Below are positions 23,441 to 36,675 of a stretch of 64,000 bases of DNA, in pieces; the stretch's first letter is position 1, and the number at the start of each line of letters is the position of its first letter. A program made the translations under genes and the position numbers. Source of the stretch: Prosopis cineraria (lineage: Eukaryota > Streptophyta > Magnoliopsida > Fabales > Fabaceae); the NCBI RefSeq assembly GCF_029017545.1, contig NW_026555345.1, forward strand, positions 25,705,955-25,769,954, in the 5' to 3' direction. The notes below the pieces were generated by a model that searched no databases, had not been told where the DNA came from, and was given only the letters and a program-made list of their open reading frames with translations.

Positions 23441-24840
23441 CTTTAATATCAATAATTTTATAAAATAAATTAAAATGATTAGCCATATTATTGATTGAAA
23501 GTGAAATGTTAGAATGACTTGATTACAAAATTAATATCTGATTTTGCTGCTCAGAGAGAAAAATGACATAAAAATAGATAAATGACAATACATTAGATCT
23601 TTCGAATAATTTTGACTTAGGCCCGAAACTTATTTACACAGCCTGGAGATAACACCCCAAATTTCAGCATCAATAGAGAGGCCTATACCAAATTGGCTCA
23701 AGAAATCACCAAATCCTTTTTCTATCCTAGTAATACAAGGGAAAAATAAGTAAGGAAGCGTGCACGATTTTTGTATATAAGCACTGTGAAGAAACTCAAA
23801 AATTGGAAGTGAGTGATGAATTTTTTCTGCCTAATTTATATAGAATATCACATTTTCGAACTCAAGCGTAACATCAGCATGGTTATAGTAAGCATATGTG
23901 AAGCGAAGATTTTGGAAATTTGCTGCAACAAATTAATGGTTTACCCATTTCAAATATAAAATACTAATATCTATTTTTACATATAACAATGTAATTATTA
24001 TTTTCAAACAAAGATTTAATTCTCAACTTTATTTGATTATCCGACTTTATTCTCTTCTACATTATTTCAAAAATCTTTTGAAATAAATTGTAAAACCACA
24101 TGAACAATAGATCGAATCTTATCACAAAACGGATTTCCGCGTAACAACATAAATCTTTTGTCCTCAAAATCTCAACCTTTCGTTATGATTTCCTGTTATC
24201 TACATTGTCCTCATCCATGAAGCAAGCCATGTGCAAATAATTAGAGAATAAGTTTTTTTTTTTGAAAAATTAGTGAAAATTATAAGATAAAGTGATCATC
24301 ATATTTTATTTATAAGTTACTTCTAATATTTTAACCAAAACTAAAAAAATTTTAAATCTTATTAACTCTATCTAAAAATCTAATAAGTTTCTAACTTTAC
24401 CTTTATTAAATATACACACTTTAAAAATAAAATATTCTACCATTTAATAGGGACAAAAAAGTAAATATAAATATAGTAATTATTTAGATGTTTTATAATA
24501 AGACCAAAACAAATACTGCCTTTTGGCCCAATAAATAAGATTAGAAGAGTGTGTATTTTAAAAGATACAATTTATATGTCTTTAACAAAGCATAAAAAGT
24601 AGTTTTTTTTCGTCATAATAACTATTATAATTCGCATCTTTTATAAAAATTAGAATTTTATTGCAAAAATGATTCTTATGTTCTACAAGATTAAATTAAT
24701 GATAGTTAAGTTCTCAATAAAATATTTTAAAAAATTGAAATTATAAATTCAAACAATTATAAATGTAAAAGTTCTAATTGCAGATGAAATATTTGATATT
24801 CAAAATATTTAAGAAAAAATTTAAATAAATAACAGTACGT
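23441..24840. other. Spacer between BBI copies, with array-related pieces
   Basis: No gene. The stretch 24120-24245 matches array sequence at 30365-30490 (shared GATTTCCGC, AACCTTTC, TTCTGTTATCT and TGTCCTCA). The stretch 24270-24600 is AT-rich with MITE-like character. The stretch 23880-24060 carries the empty site of the MITE at 22755. Confidence 0.5.
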
Positions 24841-25170
24841 ATACAATGAACATATAACTAAAAATATCCACCATGTGTCCTGGCTTGCATGAAAATCACG
24901 CACGTAAAAGTTATACTTTTGTAAACGAAATTAAAATAAAAAAAAATATTTCATACAAATAAAAAATTCAGCAACACGAAAATATTATGATATTAAAGAT
25001 TATAATTTACCCTTTACCAAAAAAATTATAATTTACTTCTTTTTACAATAATTATAAAATAAACTTGTACAACATCTCTCCTGGAAAATATCATCTAACA
25101 CAACGAAAAGATCGGTCTCCCCTCTCATCCATTGGAGACTCATCCTTTACCGTGGACCCTAATTTTGAGT

Positions 25171-25207
25171 CACGTGGTAATATGATCCCTAAACTGGCTT
25201 ATAAATA
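25171..25207 (+). promoter_or_regulatory. G-box and TATA box of BBI gene 25297
   Basis: CACGTG at 25171-25176 and TATAAATA at 25200-25207, about 70-100 bp before the ancestral start position. The G-box is degraded in the sister promoter at 20920-20930 (AACGTGG). Confidence 0.65.
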
Positions 25208-25296
25208 AGCCTTTCTTTATGCTCGTCTCTGTGCACATCAAAACTTAAACACACAAATCCCCTTAGAGAGAGAAGATCGGTTTGAGCAAGAAGACG

Positions 25297-25638
25297 ATGA
25301 TGAAGGTAGGTCTGGTTCTGTTCCTGATGGCCTTGACTGCAACTGTGGAGGCTCGCTTCGATGCAAACAACTTCCTGGCTCAGATGTTCAATGACAATAA
25401 TGAACCAAACTACTTCATCAAGTCCACCACCACTGCGTGCTGCGACTCGTGCATCTGCACTAAGTCAAACCCTCCTCAGTGCCACTGCAGAGACATCGGA
25501 GAAACTTGTCACTCTGCTTGCAAGTTATGTGCCTGCACTCGCTCCATTCCTCCACAGTGTCGTTGTCTTGATACCACCAACTTCTGCTATGATAAATGCT
25601 CCTCTACTTCTGCTCAACCTCAGATTGCAGCAAACTGA
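25297..25638 (+). CDS. Bowman-Birk trypsin inhibitor, 113 aa (ancestral start lost)
   Basis: The position matching the ATG of the sister gene at 21043 reads ATC (25276-25278), so the first usable in-frame ATG is 25297, the Met-Met pair inside the ancestral leader. The product loses seven residues including Lys-Lys but keeps the hydrophobic core and the Val-Glu-Ala / Arg20-Phe-Asp cleavage region. All 14 cysteines are present (Cys48 to Cys101). Reactive sites are Lys56-Ser57 (Cys-Thr-Lys-Ser-Asn-Pro-Pro-Gln-Cys) and Arg82-Ser83 (Cys-Thr-Arg-Ser-Ile-Pro-Pro-Gln-Cys), so both heads should bind trypsin-like enzymes, the only such copy here. Initiation at TTG 25282 would restore two of the lost lysines but is less likely in a plant. 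Confidence 0.92.
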   Translation: MMKVGLVLFLMALTATVEARFDANNFLAQMFNDNNEPNYFIKSTTTACCDSCICTKSNPPQCHCRDIGETCHSACKLCACTRSIPPQCRCLDTTNFCYDKCSSTSAQPQIAAN

Positions 25639-25743
25639 AGATGATTCACATTAATGGTGTCATCATGTCATGTTTATGTGAACAACAGAGCCTGTTACTA
25701 CTGTAGGCTTTGCTTCTATATGTATGTGAACCTTCCCTTATGA

Positions 25744-25822
25744 AATAAACTATCTTGTGCCTTGCATGCTTGCCCGTTTGCTTCTTGCAAGCTGGTTACT
25801 TATTCAAGGACTTGATACTGTT
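25744..25822 (+). terminator. 3'-end region of BBI gene 25297
   Basis: AATAAA at 25744-25749 followed by the shared tail TTGTGCCTTGCATGC...GTTTGCTTCTTGCAAGC. Nearly identical to 21512-21590. Confidence 0.7.
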
Positions 25823-26157
25823 CTATCATCTTTTGTTTTCCTTATACTTTGACTTTGGATTGCTATTTAACTTGCTTTGAATTTAATATTAAATAATTGA
25901 AGGGAAAGTAGCATCCAAGGACCCTTAAATTTAACTGGACTTTAACTTTTTTAAAATTTCCTTTTAAATACCCAAAGACATGAGAGATTGGTTGGAAAGG
26001 CTAAAATGGTAAATATTGGAAAATATCAACCAAGATAGCGGCACTGTTTTTATTGACGTTAAATTTTATTTTATTTATTTTTTATTGAAGTTATAAATAC
26101 TCAAGCTTATTTTTAACGTAAATAGAAATCCACAATAACAGAAAGCCAAGTGTGATG

Positions 26158-26310
26158 ACTAATTGTCTCAAACCATAAAATGATGAATCAACAACACCAA
26201 GCTCTACTTGCTTCAAAATTCACTACTTATAGACAACTCGAGATCTCAACTCTTCGAGTGTTGTTGTCCCTTAATCAATTATCACGATTTTATTATCTAT
26301 ATATATATAT
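26158..26310. promoter_or_regulatory. Orphan BBI-promoter-like module (3' flank copy)
   Basis: Contains the word series CTACTTGCTTCAAAATTCACT, then AGATCTCAACTCTTCG and TGTTGTTGTCCC. The same series occurs about 150-300 bp upstream of the starts of the genes at 55632 and 61912. Here no gene follows. Whether it has promoter activity is unknown. Confidence 0.45.
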
Positions 26311-26555
26311 ATATGAACAATGAAGAAGTTTATCATTTTGTTGGGAAGAAGAAGCAGAAGTTTATCATTAATTTAATTTCATGTGACCTTTATTATATGG
26401 GCAAGTTATTGAGTAAGGACCGCTTTGTTATTGGTCCCTCCGACGCCGAGTACTGCATCAATGTACATTGCAGATATTATCATAATTAAAATGTGTGGTT
26501 GCCTTCAATTATCATAATATGTGATTTATGAGATGCATTCTCTAACTTCACTAAA

Positions 26556-26757
26556 TTGGATTTAAATTCAGTTATTGTACTTAGTACAAGCACCGAGTGC
26601 TTGCATCATTTAAACCGTTGAAATTCATTTCAATGGATTTTAATGCATACCTCAATTTGAAATTAATGAATGAATGTGTTTATCTGAATTATTAATATAG
26701 ATTTTAACATTTCAAATGATACAACCACTTAGTACCTAGAATCATTTAATCCAAATG
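26556..26757. mobile_element. Probable MITE, about 200 bp
   Basis: TTGGATTTAAAT...TTAGTACAAGCAC...GCATCATTT at the left is mirrored by AAATGATACAACCACTTAGTAC...ATTTAATCCAA at the right. The interior is inverted around about 26660. Related flanks at 22020 and 57605 lack it, so it inserted after the duplication. Confidence 0.6.
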
Positions 26758-29212
26758 CCACCAGTGGTTATGTTGCTAAGAGAAGTGTTAGTGATCAAGG
26801 AAAAAAATACATCTCTCTCAATTATGACTCTCGAGTGCTTTTAAAAATATTGTACTTATAAATCCCTTACATTGTTAGCAAGACCTGAACTTTATGATTT
26901 TATTGAGATATGATGACTCACATACTAATCAGGCTGATCTTTGTTGGCCACTTGAGACACCTCTAAATCTCTTTTGATTTTACGGGAAATTTCCAGATCT
27001 CTATTTTATTTTCAAAATATTCGCAGATATTTTGTAAAAATAAAAACTGTGTAATTTTAACGAAATATTTTTTGTATATATATTTGTTTTGATTAGGAAA
27101 TAACGGAGTACTACCTAAATTCTGTACAACAAAAGTGGAGCATCAGACAAAGGTGTATGGTTTAACCCCGCCATGCCTATCCTATCCAAAGGTGATATAT
27201 ACATAGTACATAAAGATTCTTCACCGTTGAGACAATCAAACCAATTTTTGGACTCACATAATGACATTGACGTAGTCGATCACGTGCCTCAATCAATATA
27301 TCTACGGGAAAAAAGTTGCATACTACTTATTAATTAACTTTCAAAAAAGCTTTGCAAATATTTTACTGAATGAAAATTTTGAATTAAGATGTAATATTTT
27401 TTTCACTAATCTTGACCGGTTTGTCCTCTCTTCTCATTTTCAAGTTGTCGCTGACCCCTTTCCTAACAATATACAATATGCTCAGTATAATGTTCTATTG
27501 GGTTTTTCAAATCGTATGTAATATTCTTCAGTAACATAATATTTATAGGAAGCTGTATTACTCATAATATGAATAGTACAGCTTGTTTCAAATTCTAATT
27601 GAGATATAATGATATTAGAAAGTCATTTACTTCTTCCTAAGTAATAGGCCCACGCAGCTGGTTTTCTTAGTCCCTTGATGCGCTTTCTTATGTTAAAACC
27701 TCACTTTTAACAATTTTATCACACAACCGGAAGTGATATGATTAAACGAAACTAAAGTTATAGCCCATAAATTAAAGCTTGCATATATGTTAATCATCCT
27801 CGAGTTGCTATTCATTTGGTAACCAACAAATTATGTTGAATAAGTAAATACTTTTTTTAAAAAAAGTAAAACATACAAATTACTCTTCTTTAGTGATATT
27901 TTGTCAAGCAAAACTTCTTTAAAAATAATAAGTTAACGTAAATAAAGAACAATGATCAGCAGCCAAGTGTGATGAACAATAATTACTCAACCAGAAAATG
28001 ATCAATATCCAAGGCTCTATCTTGCTTCCAAAATCACTATCCAGTACTCGACTCAAGATCTCAACTCTTCGTGTTGCTTTCCTTTAATCAATGATTATGA
28101 TTGTATAATATATAATGTTTATCAATCTTTGTGATGAACGGTATTGTTGCACGGGTTTTTTGTTCAGCAAGGACCCACTTCTTTAGGTACCCTTTTGTTT
28201 TCGGTCCCCAAGTGCGTGAATGTACAATGGAAATATTATCAGATAGCTAGACACTAGATAGGGACGACGATGGAATCTTTCTTTGAATGGTTATTATTTT
28301 TTCAAAATTAAAATGGTTTTCAATGCTTCTTTCTTGATGTATCCTTATTTTAATCATATTTAGAAGTTCTTTTTTCTTTGCCAATAATCATATATATATT
28401 TTATTGAAATTAAGGAAAATAGTAAAACTAATTAATTCTATCTGCAGATTTAATAGGTTTTTTCAGCTTTTCCCATGCATATTTATTAAATATATATATT
28501 TTAATAATGCAATTTCTCTCACCAATGTTTAATGGAGTAGAAGGGGAAACTAATGATAAAAAAAAAATCAATTTCATGCCTTATAAGTAAGATAAAAAAA
28601 TTATTCTCTCTCTACTTTATATATAAATAAAACTGGAGGGAACGTATGTGTACATATAATGTGTTTGGTCACCTTCTTTAGCGTATGTGGCATCAGCTGA
28701 TTCAATCCTTAAATCGAGTCATTTAAATATGGTGCAAATTAAATAAAACAATGAGGAATATGATAAAGCAATTACTTAATTATGTGTTTTCAGAAAGATC
28801 TTTAGAAGTGAGGGAATCCCTTTCCAGGATGTTTTAACCGTGAAAAAATTCGCTTAGACAATTGAGTAATAAGATTTTCTCTAGAAAAGATCTAAATATT
28901 GACTAAATAATATTAAAAAAAAAGAAAAAAAAGTGAGCATCAGACAAGGGTGTGGGCCCCAGCCACGCAAACGCAACTTCCGATGGGCACATGCGTAGTA
29001 CAAACTGCTACATTAAAGATTCCTGACGATAAATCAATTTTTGGATTTTCATAGTGACAGTGACTTAGTCCCTCGCGTGCATCAATTCATCTATCCACAA
29101 AAAATAGCATATTAAGTTATTAATTGATCTATTATACAAAATTTTATGTGCCCCAAAAAATTAAGAGTCAAAAAATTATCTCATACATTTTATAATACAT
29201 TTTTATAACATA

Positions 29213-29467
29213 TACTCTCCCGTTTAAAAATATAAAATATTTTTAATTAAATCTCATTCTCAATAAAGTAGTTACTTACTTTCAAACTAACCCTATTTTT
29301 TTATATTTATTATTATTAAATACTTTATAATAAATATAAAGTTATTATCAATAAGGGCATTTTTGAAAAAGAAGACAATAATTATACTTTTAAAGACTAA
29401 AAATATTTTATATTTGTAAACATCTAACTCTTTAAAAAATACTTTATATTTTTTAAAAGAAAGGGTA
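29213..29467. mobile_element. MITE family A copy
   Basis: Ends read CTCTCCCGTTTAAAAATATA and its rough inverse. Shared with unit 2 at 36424, so it predates that duplication. Confidence 0.65.
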
Positions 29468-29618
29468 ATATAAAAATTTTAATAATTGAAAATTTATATT
29501 TTGCGGTATTTTTCAAATCCCATCCATCACACCAATCATTTTCAACAATTACAAGGTGTAACATAAAGACTAATAGGTTTAAATTCTCTTTAACTTTCAT
29601 TCAAAAAAAAAAAAAACT

Positions 29619-29785
29619 CTTTAACTTGATTTGTTTAAGTTGTGACTTCTGATGATTCGCAAAGGTTATTTATAAGCAGACAAAGCAATTCATGTCAATT
29701 CTCTTTAACTTGAGCTGTTTAAGTTGTCACTTCGGATGATTCGCAAAGGTTATTCATAGGTAGACAAAGCAATTCACGTCCGTGA
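29619..29785. repeat. 84-bp tandem duplication inside unit 1
   Basis: Two copies of a segment running from TTAACTTGA through GATGATTCGCAAAGGTTAT to AGACAAAGCAATTCA, offset by 84 bp. Also present in unit 2 at about 36797-36960. Confidence 0.8.
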
Positions 29786-31562
29786 CTTCGGCCAAAAATA
29801 ATAATACAGTTTGCAATTTATAATTAATGCGTTTACATGATTTATCATTTTAATGAAAATTTACATAACAATAATAATACATAATTTAATTGATTTTACT
29901 TAATTAGAATATTTATTAAATTTATACGTTTTCAAGTTTAAATTATAACCATTAACTTTTTACCTGAACTATAATATTTAACGAAACTCTCAATATGTTA
30001 TTATTACTATATATGTTGATAAAAGAATGACATTAGAAGGGAAAATTTGTGTATTTCTGTTGCTACACCTTGATTTTGTAGTTGAGTAGTTTTCTTTCTG
30101 ATAAAAAGAGTTATAAATGATTTTTTAGTATATAATATTTTTGATAGAAATTAAGAGAACAAAAAGTTGTGCAATCAACAAATTTTACGACTAATAAAAA
30201 ACCATAACATTTAAAAATAGTGAACAAAACAGTTTATTTTTAAAAGATCTCTCAACAATAATCCAAAGGGCAATCTTTACAATTTTAAACTGAGCACATT
30301 GTGGGTAAGAGGAGAGCCAACCCTCACCTCTTTGTTTGCTTCATCACATTGTTGTTTTGATTTCCGCATGATAATGTGTATCTTTTCTCCTCAAAATTTA
30401 AACCTTTCATTGTGATTTTCTGTTATCTTCAATTTTGTCCTCAACTATGTTTAGCATGAAGGTGAGCCCCGTGCGCAAACAATTAATTGATGAATTGTGA
30501 AAATGCAATATTTAGGGAAATGCTCAAACAAATAAATTTCCTATTTATAAATACTTTTATAGTTCATTTTCATGAAAAATTAAACTTAAGTTAAATAATA
30601 TATATTCACTTAAGCGTTGAAAGTTCAATCTCAAACCTTATTATGTGTGTAGTAACTTAATTAGTTGAAAAGGTTTGTACCCTTTTTCTTCAGTTCTTCA
30701 GTGGAGAAAATTCATGCTATCAGCGACCTGCATTAAAAAAAAAAAAGATAGGTGACAGTAACGTTTATATATTTTAAACAGAGATATGATGTTTTCATCA
30801 TAATAAAAATTTATAATTCACAATTTTTTAAAAAAATATACAGAAACTTGTTCTCTGGTATAATATATAAAAGCATAATTTAAAATATAGTTAACGAGCA
30901 TCCTGAACCATGAACTTGTAAAACGTGTAAAATGAATTGCTAGGAAATTAATGCTTTTTTAATTAACTTTTGGATTGCTAGAAAAAAAGATATGGAGATG
31001 GTGTGAATGAAGCTGGCAAAAAATGGTATAAATAAAGAATTGAAAAAAATGAAAATTAATTAATTGATTATAAAAATAAATTAAGTTTTTTTTTTACCAG
31101 AAAAGTGAAATTAAGTTTAAAAAGAGAACTGAGTTGATTGAAGAGAAATGCGTCGGCCATTGGTCCCCAGTCGATAATTGCACGAAGAAATTAAATGACA
31201 AACAGCGGTCCACAGTCTGTGTCGTGACAGAGAATCTTCTACGGACACCTGTTTCGGATATTATAGATTTATAGTAAGCACTAAATAGTAAATAAAGTAA
31301 AATTATTTATATTTCCTTTATCAAAGGGTCATTTAAAACGCCTATTCTATTAGAAAGGCCAATTGGTGTGGAATCTTCTTACTTATTAAATATTTAGAGA
31401 TAACTTTAATATTATTATTTATAATAACTTCTCTTAATATGTACAGATCTAATAATTTTTAATATGATTTAACTTTTTATTTTTTTACAGTTTTTCGTGG
31501 CTTGTATTAAAAAAAATAAAACCACTATTTTATATAGGATTCAAAAATAAAAAAGGTCAGTA

Positions 31563-31782
31563 CTCTCTCTATTAAAAAATATAAAATACTTTTAACTGAA
31601 TCTCACATTTAATAAAGTAATTATTTATTTTTAAATCAACCCATATTAAACATTCTACAATAAATCAATAGGGACACTTTAAAAAAATAAGTAATGATTA
31701 TACCTTAAAAAATTAAAAATGTCTTACATTTTTAAATCTTCAACTCTTTAAAAAAATTTCTTATATTTTTAAATGAAGGAAG
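31563..31782. mobile_element. MITE family A copy
   Basis: Same family as 4448-4698, from CTCTCTCTATTAAAAAATAT to GAAGGAAGTA. The equivalent in unit 2 is at 38853-39073. Confidence 0.6.
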
Positions 31783-33394
31783 TATAGTTTTGAAAAATAA
31801 ATGGGATATGTGTTGTTAGTTTGTATTTTAAGGGAGGTTTGTGTAAATTTTAAAAAAATTATATAAAGAGAATGTATGTAAAAAATTTATAATTAAAGTG
31901 TTCAGTATCGTATGTGTTAATAATTCATTCTGCCTTTGTGTTTCTGGTTTTAGAAAAATTAAAGACAATCTTATTTATCTGAAGTTTTGATACGAGGATT
32001 CGTCCCAAAAAAAAACAAAAGAAAAAAAAATACACGGGGAGATCCGATCTTATCCACCAATCATGTACGTCTGCATGCCAGAAGAGCAAGAGAGGACATT
32101 TTGAATATTTGGAAGGTTAGCTTTGCTGCACTTGCTTCCAAACTCCATCAGATGATTCAAAATCCCAACCCTTGCCCATGATTTCCTGCCACCAAATTCT
32201 TTTGCCCTCTAAATCTTGACCCTCCACGTGTCTTGCCTTTGCATCAATGTAAACAACGTGCTTGTTTAGTTTATTGTTACTTTTTCCAACGCTTATAATC
32301 GAATTAAGAAGAGTAATTAAAATTCTTAAATTATTAACTTACTTTTAATTGTACCTTTAATACAGGAAGAGTGGTTAAACATGTCATCCAAATCAATCAT
32401 ATATGAACATTTTTAGAAATAATTTACTAATACTTAATTAAAGTGTATAAGGCGTCTTCTATTATAAAGACTAAACAAAATTTTTAGTACGATATAGATT
32501 ATCGTATAGGTTAACGGCAAAATTTTACTATAACACAAACTGTTTAACATAAAAAATATTTAATATTTTTCTTGAACAGTGCAAATAAATACTAGTTTAT
32601 AAATGTGGGTAGAAGTGAAGTATTCAAATCTTTTTAATTGATATACAAAGATTCTTTACAACAAAAAAGATTTAAATCACAGAGTGGGTAAATACAGAGA
32701 AATTCCAGCAAAGACCTAGTATACCACATCATTTATAGACTATTCAATAAAAACTTACCATATCATATGGTTATAAATATAAATTGATTCTATTATTAAT
32801 AATGATATAGTGAGAAAAAGAAAGAAATTAAAAAGATATCATATTTTAAAAATAAAATTATTAGAAATAATGATATAAAAAATTATTTGATTGGTACAAT
32901 TTTATTGTATAGTTACAAATAATGTAATGTGCCCCATCTGCACAAGAATTCCTCACAAATATTAATACATCTGTCTTCATGTGACTTCCCCGCCCCCCCA
33001 AACCTCCTTTTTTTTTTTCTGCGCAAATTGGAGCGAAAAGAACTTTCCTTTTTTGACACAAAGATAAAAGATTTTTTTGTTAAATAAGCACTGAAAATTT
33101 TATTTCATCAAAGAAAAACCATGCAAGCAGAACCAACCACTAGCTACAACGTATGAAGAGAAAAACAAGAGCTTAACACATGTATACTTGGTCTGGACAT
33201 TGAGCCTTCTGGACCACTTTTTATCATTTTCTTCTTGCAATTATCAATTGGGGACCAGATTCATCCGAATTTCTTCGAGTGATTTCTATTTTTGTTTATA
33301 CCATTTTTTTTTCGCCAACGTTTTACGTATACTATTTACACATCTTGGTTTTGCCAAAATAAGTAGAATAAGCTAATCAAATTGTCCTTATAAA

Positions 33395-33560
33395 ATAAAT
33401 AATTTTAACAATTTACTCTTTTTTACTATTAGTCATCAGTATCTGTTAATATTGGATTAGTAATTTTTCTATTCATAAGATTCGAACCCCAGTATTATTT
33501 AAGGGGTGTTAAATTCCTCACAACTCCTTTCCTTTTACAATTATTAAATCCAAATTAATT
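33395..33560. repeat. Short repeat with tRNA-like B-box on the minus strand
   Basis: AGATTCGAACCCC at about 33479 is the complement of a polymerase III B box and could mark a SINE fragment. The copy in unit 2 is at about 40705-40855. No A box was identified. Confidence 0.3.
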
Positions 33561-34154
33561 AGACTTTTTTTTTAGTATTATGGACAAGAGGCCCACATGT
33601 AAATTTGGGTGAATAAGGTATGTAAAATGCAATTATATGTATCATTGAATCTTTAGTAAGTGGGACCGATTGATTCAATTATTACAATATGTGATTAGTT
33701 ATCAAAGTTTCGTGTCTCTCCTGCTAACCTTTGCTTTTCCATATCAAAGCTTACAAATAAAAGTATAGATCAGTTCCTCAAGACTTGGTGAATAGATGTT
33801 TAAATCCTGTTTAAAAAAAAAATGCTCACATTTAATCTCTGATGGTATCTTGAACAAGATTGTTTATGATAAAAAAAAAATATGTAAGTGATAAAAAATA
33901 AATTTTGCAGTGCCATACAACTTTCGGAGCTTGTGAGCACGTCCAATAAAAAAGAAATATAGAAGGTTGGGGAACTGCAGGAGTACATATTTACTTCATT
34001 AGTCTCACTTTTTTTTTTTTAAACTTCCCCCTACCTATAACTATAAGCTTACCTCTAAAAAAATTAAGCGAAAAAAAAAAAACTCAATAAGAGAGAGATG
34101 AAATTTTACTGACATTTATCCATGAAGTCAGACGTACGTGCGATGCGGTGGCCA

Positions 34155-34428
34155 CTATCTCAATCTCAAATTATAAAATAATTTAAAATAAGATTATACT
34201 AATAATGATACTTTGCAAATATATTTTTTAAAATAAAATTATAAATTTTTAAAAATATCCTTACATATTTAATTATTACGTTATAGTATTATTTTAATTC
34301 TAAGTTCACTTAAAGGATAGTATTAACAAATATCATTAATAAAATTTTATTTTCTTAAATTATTTTATATTTTGAGACAATAAAATTCTTCTAAAGTTGT
34401 CTCATAATTTAGGATATATAGAGGGAGT
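34155..34428. mobile_element. Decayed Stowaway-like MITE
   Basis: TCTCAAATTATAAAATAATTT at the left and GTCTCATAATTTAGG...GAGGGAGTA at the right. Present in unit 2 at 41457-41745. Confidence 0.5.
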
Positions 34429-36423
34429 ACTATATTAAAAAAATTTTTTTAATTAATTACACGTTTTCCTAATTAGAAAGAAAAGTACTTTAAAAGCTAA
34501 AAAAAGTGAGGTTTCACTCTTTCGTTTAGAATTGCATAAAATTATATCACTCAGTTATTTTTATTTTGAAGAATGACTATAATTCTGCGGAAAAAAACAT
34601 GGGCAAAATTTAATATTGAGAAAACAGAATTTTGAGTCCATGTATTTTGATCGCGTTTTGCTATTGATAAATAAGAGCATGGAAGACATTCATACACCCA
34701 TATATAACATAACAATTGAGATAGGATGTCTTTCTACTAATTTTGCCTATTTGTCCTCTCCTCTCGTTTCCAGGATGTCGCTCCCTTCCCTAACAATATA
34801 CAACAGTTCAGCTTGTTTCGAATTCTAATTGAAATATAATGATATTAGAATGTCATTTACTTCTTCCTAAGTAATAGGCCCACGCAGCTAGTTTTCTTAG
34901 TCCCTTGATGCGTTTTCTTCTGTTAAAACCTCACTTCTAACAATTTTATCGCACAACCGGAAGTGATATATGATTAAACGAAACTAAAGTTATAGCCCAG
35001 AAATTAAAGCTTGCATATATGTTAATTATCCTCGAGTTGCTATTCATTTGGTAACCAACAAATTATGTTGAATAACTAAATACTTATTTAAAAAAAGTAA
35101 AACAAACAAATTACTCTTCTTTAGTGATATTTTGTTAAGCAAAACTTCTTTAAAAATAATAAGTTAACGTAAATAAAGAACAATGATCAGCAGCCAAGTG
35201 TGACGAACAATAATTACTCAACCAGAAAATGATCAATATCACCCAGGCTCTATCTTGGTTCCAAAATCACTATCCAGTACTCGACTCAAGATCTCAACTC
35301 TTCGTGTTGCTTTCTTTTAATCAATGATTATGATTGTACAATATATAATGTTTATCAATCTTTGTGATGAACGGTATTGTTGCACGGGGTTTTTTGTTCA
35401 GCAAGGACTCACTTCTTTAATTACCCTTTTGTTTTCGGTCCCCAAGTGCGTGAATGTACAATGGAAATATTATCAGATAGCTAGATACTAGATAGGGACG
35501 ACGATGGAATCTTTCTTCCAATGGTTATTATTTTTTCAAAATTAAAATGGTTTTCAATGCTTCTTTCTTGATGTATACTGATTTTAATCATATTTAGAAG
35601 TTCTTTTTTCTTTGCCAATAATCATATTTATAAGTTATTTTTAATATTTATTGAAATTAAGGAAAATAGTAAAGCTAATTAATTCTATCTGCAGATTTAA
35701 TAGGTTTTTTCAGCTTTTCCCATGCATATTTATTAAATATATATTTTAATAATGCAATTTCTCTCACCAATGGTTAATGGAATAGAAGGGGAAACTAATG
35801 ATAAAAAAAAAAAAGAAATCAATTTCATGCCTTATAAGTAAGATAAAAAAAAAAATTATTCTCTCTCTCTACTTTATATATAAATAAAGCGGGGGGAACG
35901 TACGTGTACATATATTGTGTTTAGTCACCTCATGTAGCGTATGTGGCATCAGCTGATTCAATCTTTAAATCGAGTCATTTAAATATGGTGCAAATTAAAT
36001 AAAACGATGAGGAATATAATAAAGCAATCACTTAATTATGTGTTTTCAGAAAGATCTTTAGAAGTGAGGGAATCCCTTTCCAGGATGTTTTAACCGTGAA
36101 AAAATTCGCTCAGACAATTGAGTAATAAGATTTTGGCTAGACAAGATCTAAATATTTACTAAATAATATTAAAAAGAGAAAGAAAAAGTGAGCATCAGAC
36201 AAGGGTGTGGGCCCCAGCCACGCAAACTGCTACATTAAAGATTCCTCACGATAAATCAATTTTTGGATTTTCATTGTGACAGTGACTTAGCCCATCACGT
36301 GCATCAATTCATCTATCCACAAAAAATAGCATATTAAGTTATTAATTGAGCTATTATACAAATTTTTGTGCGCCCCAAAAAATTAAGTGTCAAAAAATTA
36401 TCTCATATATTTTTATAACATAT

Positions 36424-36675
36424 ACTCCCTCCATTTAAAAGTATGAAATATTTTAACTAAATTTTATCCTCAATAAAGTAATTATTACTTTTAAACTAAC
36501 CATATTTGTTCATATTTATTATTATTAAATACTCTATAATAAATATAAAGTCATTATTAATAAGGACATTTTTAAAAAAAGTAATGATTATATCTCTAAA
36601 AATTAAAAATATTTTATATTTGTAAACATCTACCTCTTCAAAAATTACTTTACATTTTTTAATGAAAAGAGTAAT
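36424..36675. mobile_element. MITE family A copy in unit 2
   Basis: Begins CTCCCTCCATTTAAAAGTAT. Orthologous to 29213-29467. Confidence 0.65.

Larger units (their letters stand above)
24846..27250 (+). repeat. BBI-containing duplication, copy 2
   Basis: Counterpart of 20715-22750. Includes the inhibitor gene at 25297 and the 3' flank to about 27250. It differs by a MITE at about 26556-26757 and small indels. Confidence 0.75.
27400..34700. repeat. Tandem array unit 1, about 7.3 kb, gene-free
   Basis: Matches unit 2 in order along its length. The anchor TAACAATATAC is at 27473, 34791 and 42126, giving periods of 7318 and 7335 bp. No supported coding region. The open frame at 31987-32181 crosses a module also seen upstream of inhibitor genes and has no family resemblance. 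Internal parts include an 84-bp tandem repeat (about 29619-29785), MITE family A at 29213 and 31563, and a promoter-like module at 27958-28115. From about 30030 to 33990 units 1 and 2 are almost identical, far closer than in 27580-30000. Confidence 0.85.

Noticed and set aside
25361..25654. 97-residue frame overlapping gene 25297
   Set aside because: Alternative frame of the inhibitor; no cysteine pattern.
31987..32181. Open frame in a strongly conserved part of the array
   Set aside because: The match between units is at the DNA level including untranslated flanks. In unit 2 a length change in the A-run (39299-39320) shifts the frame, and the 19.4 kb copy is not open, so coding conservation is not supported.
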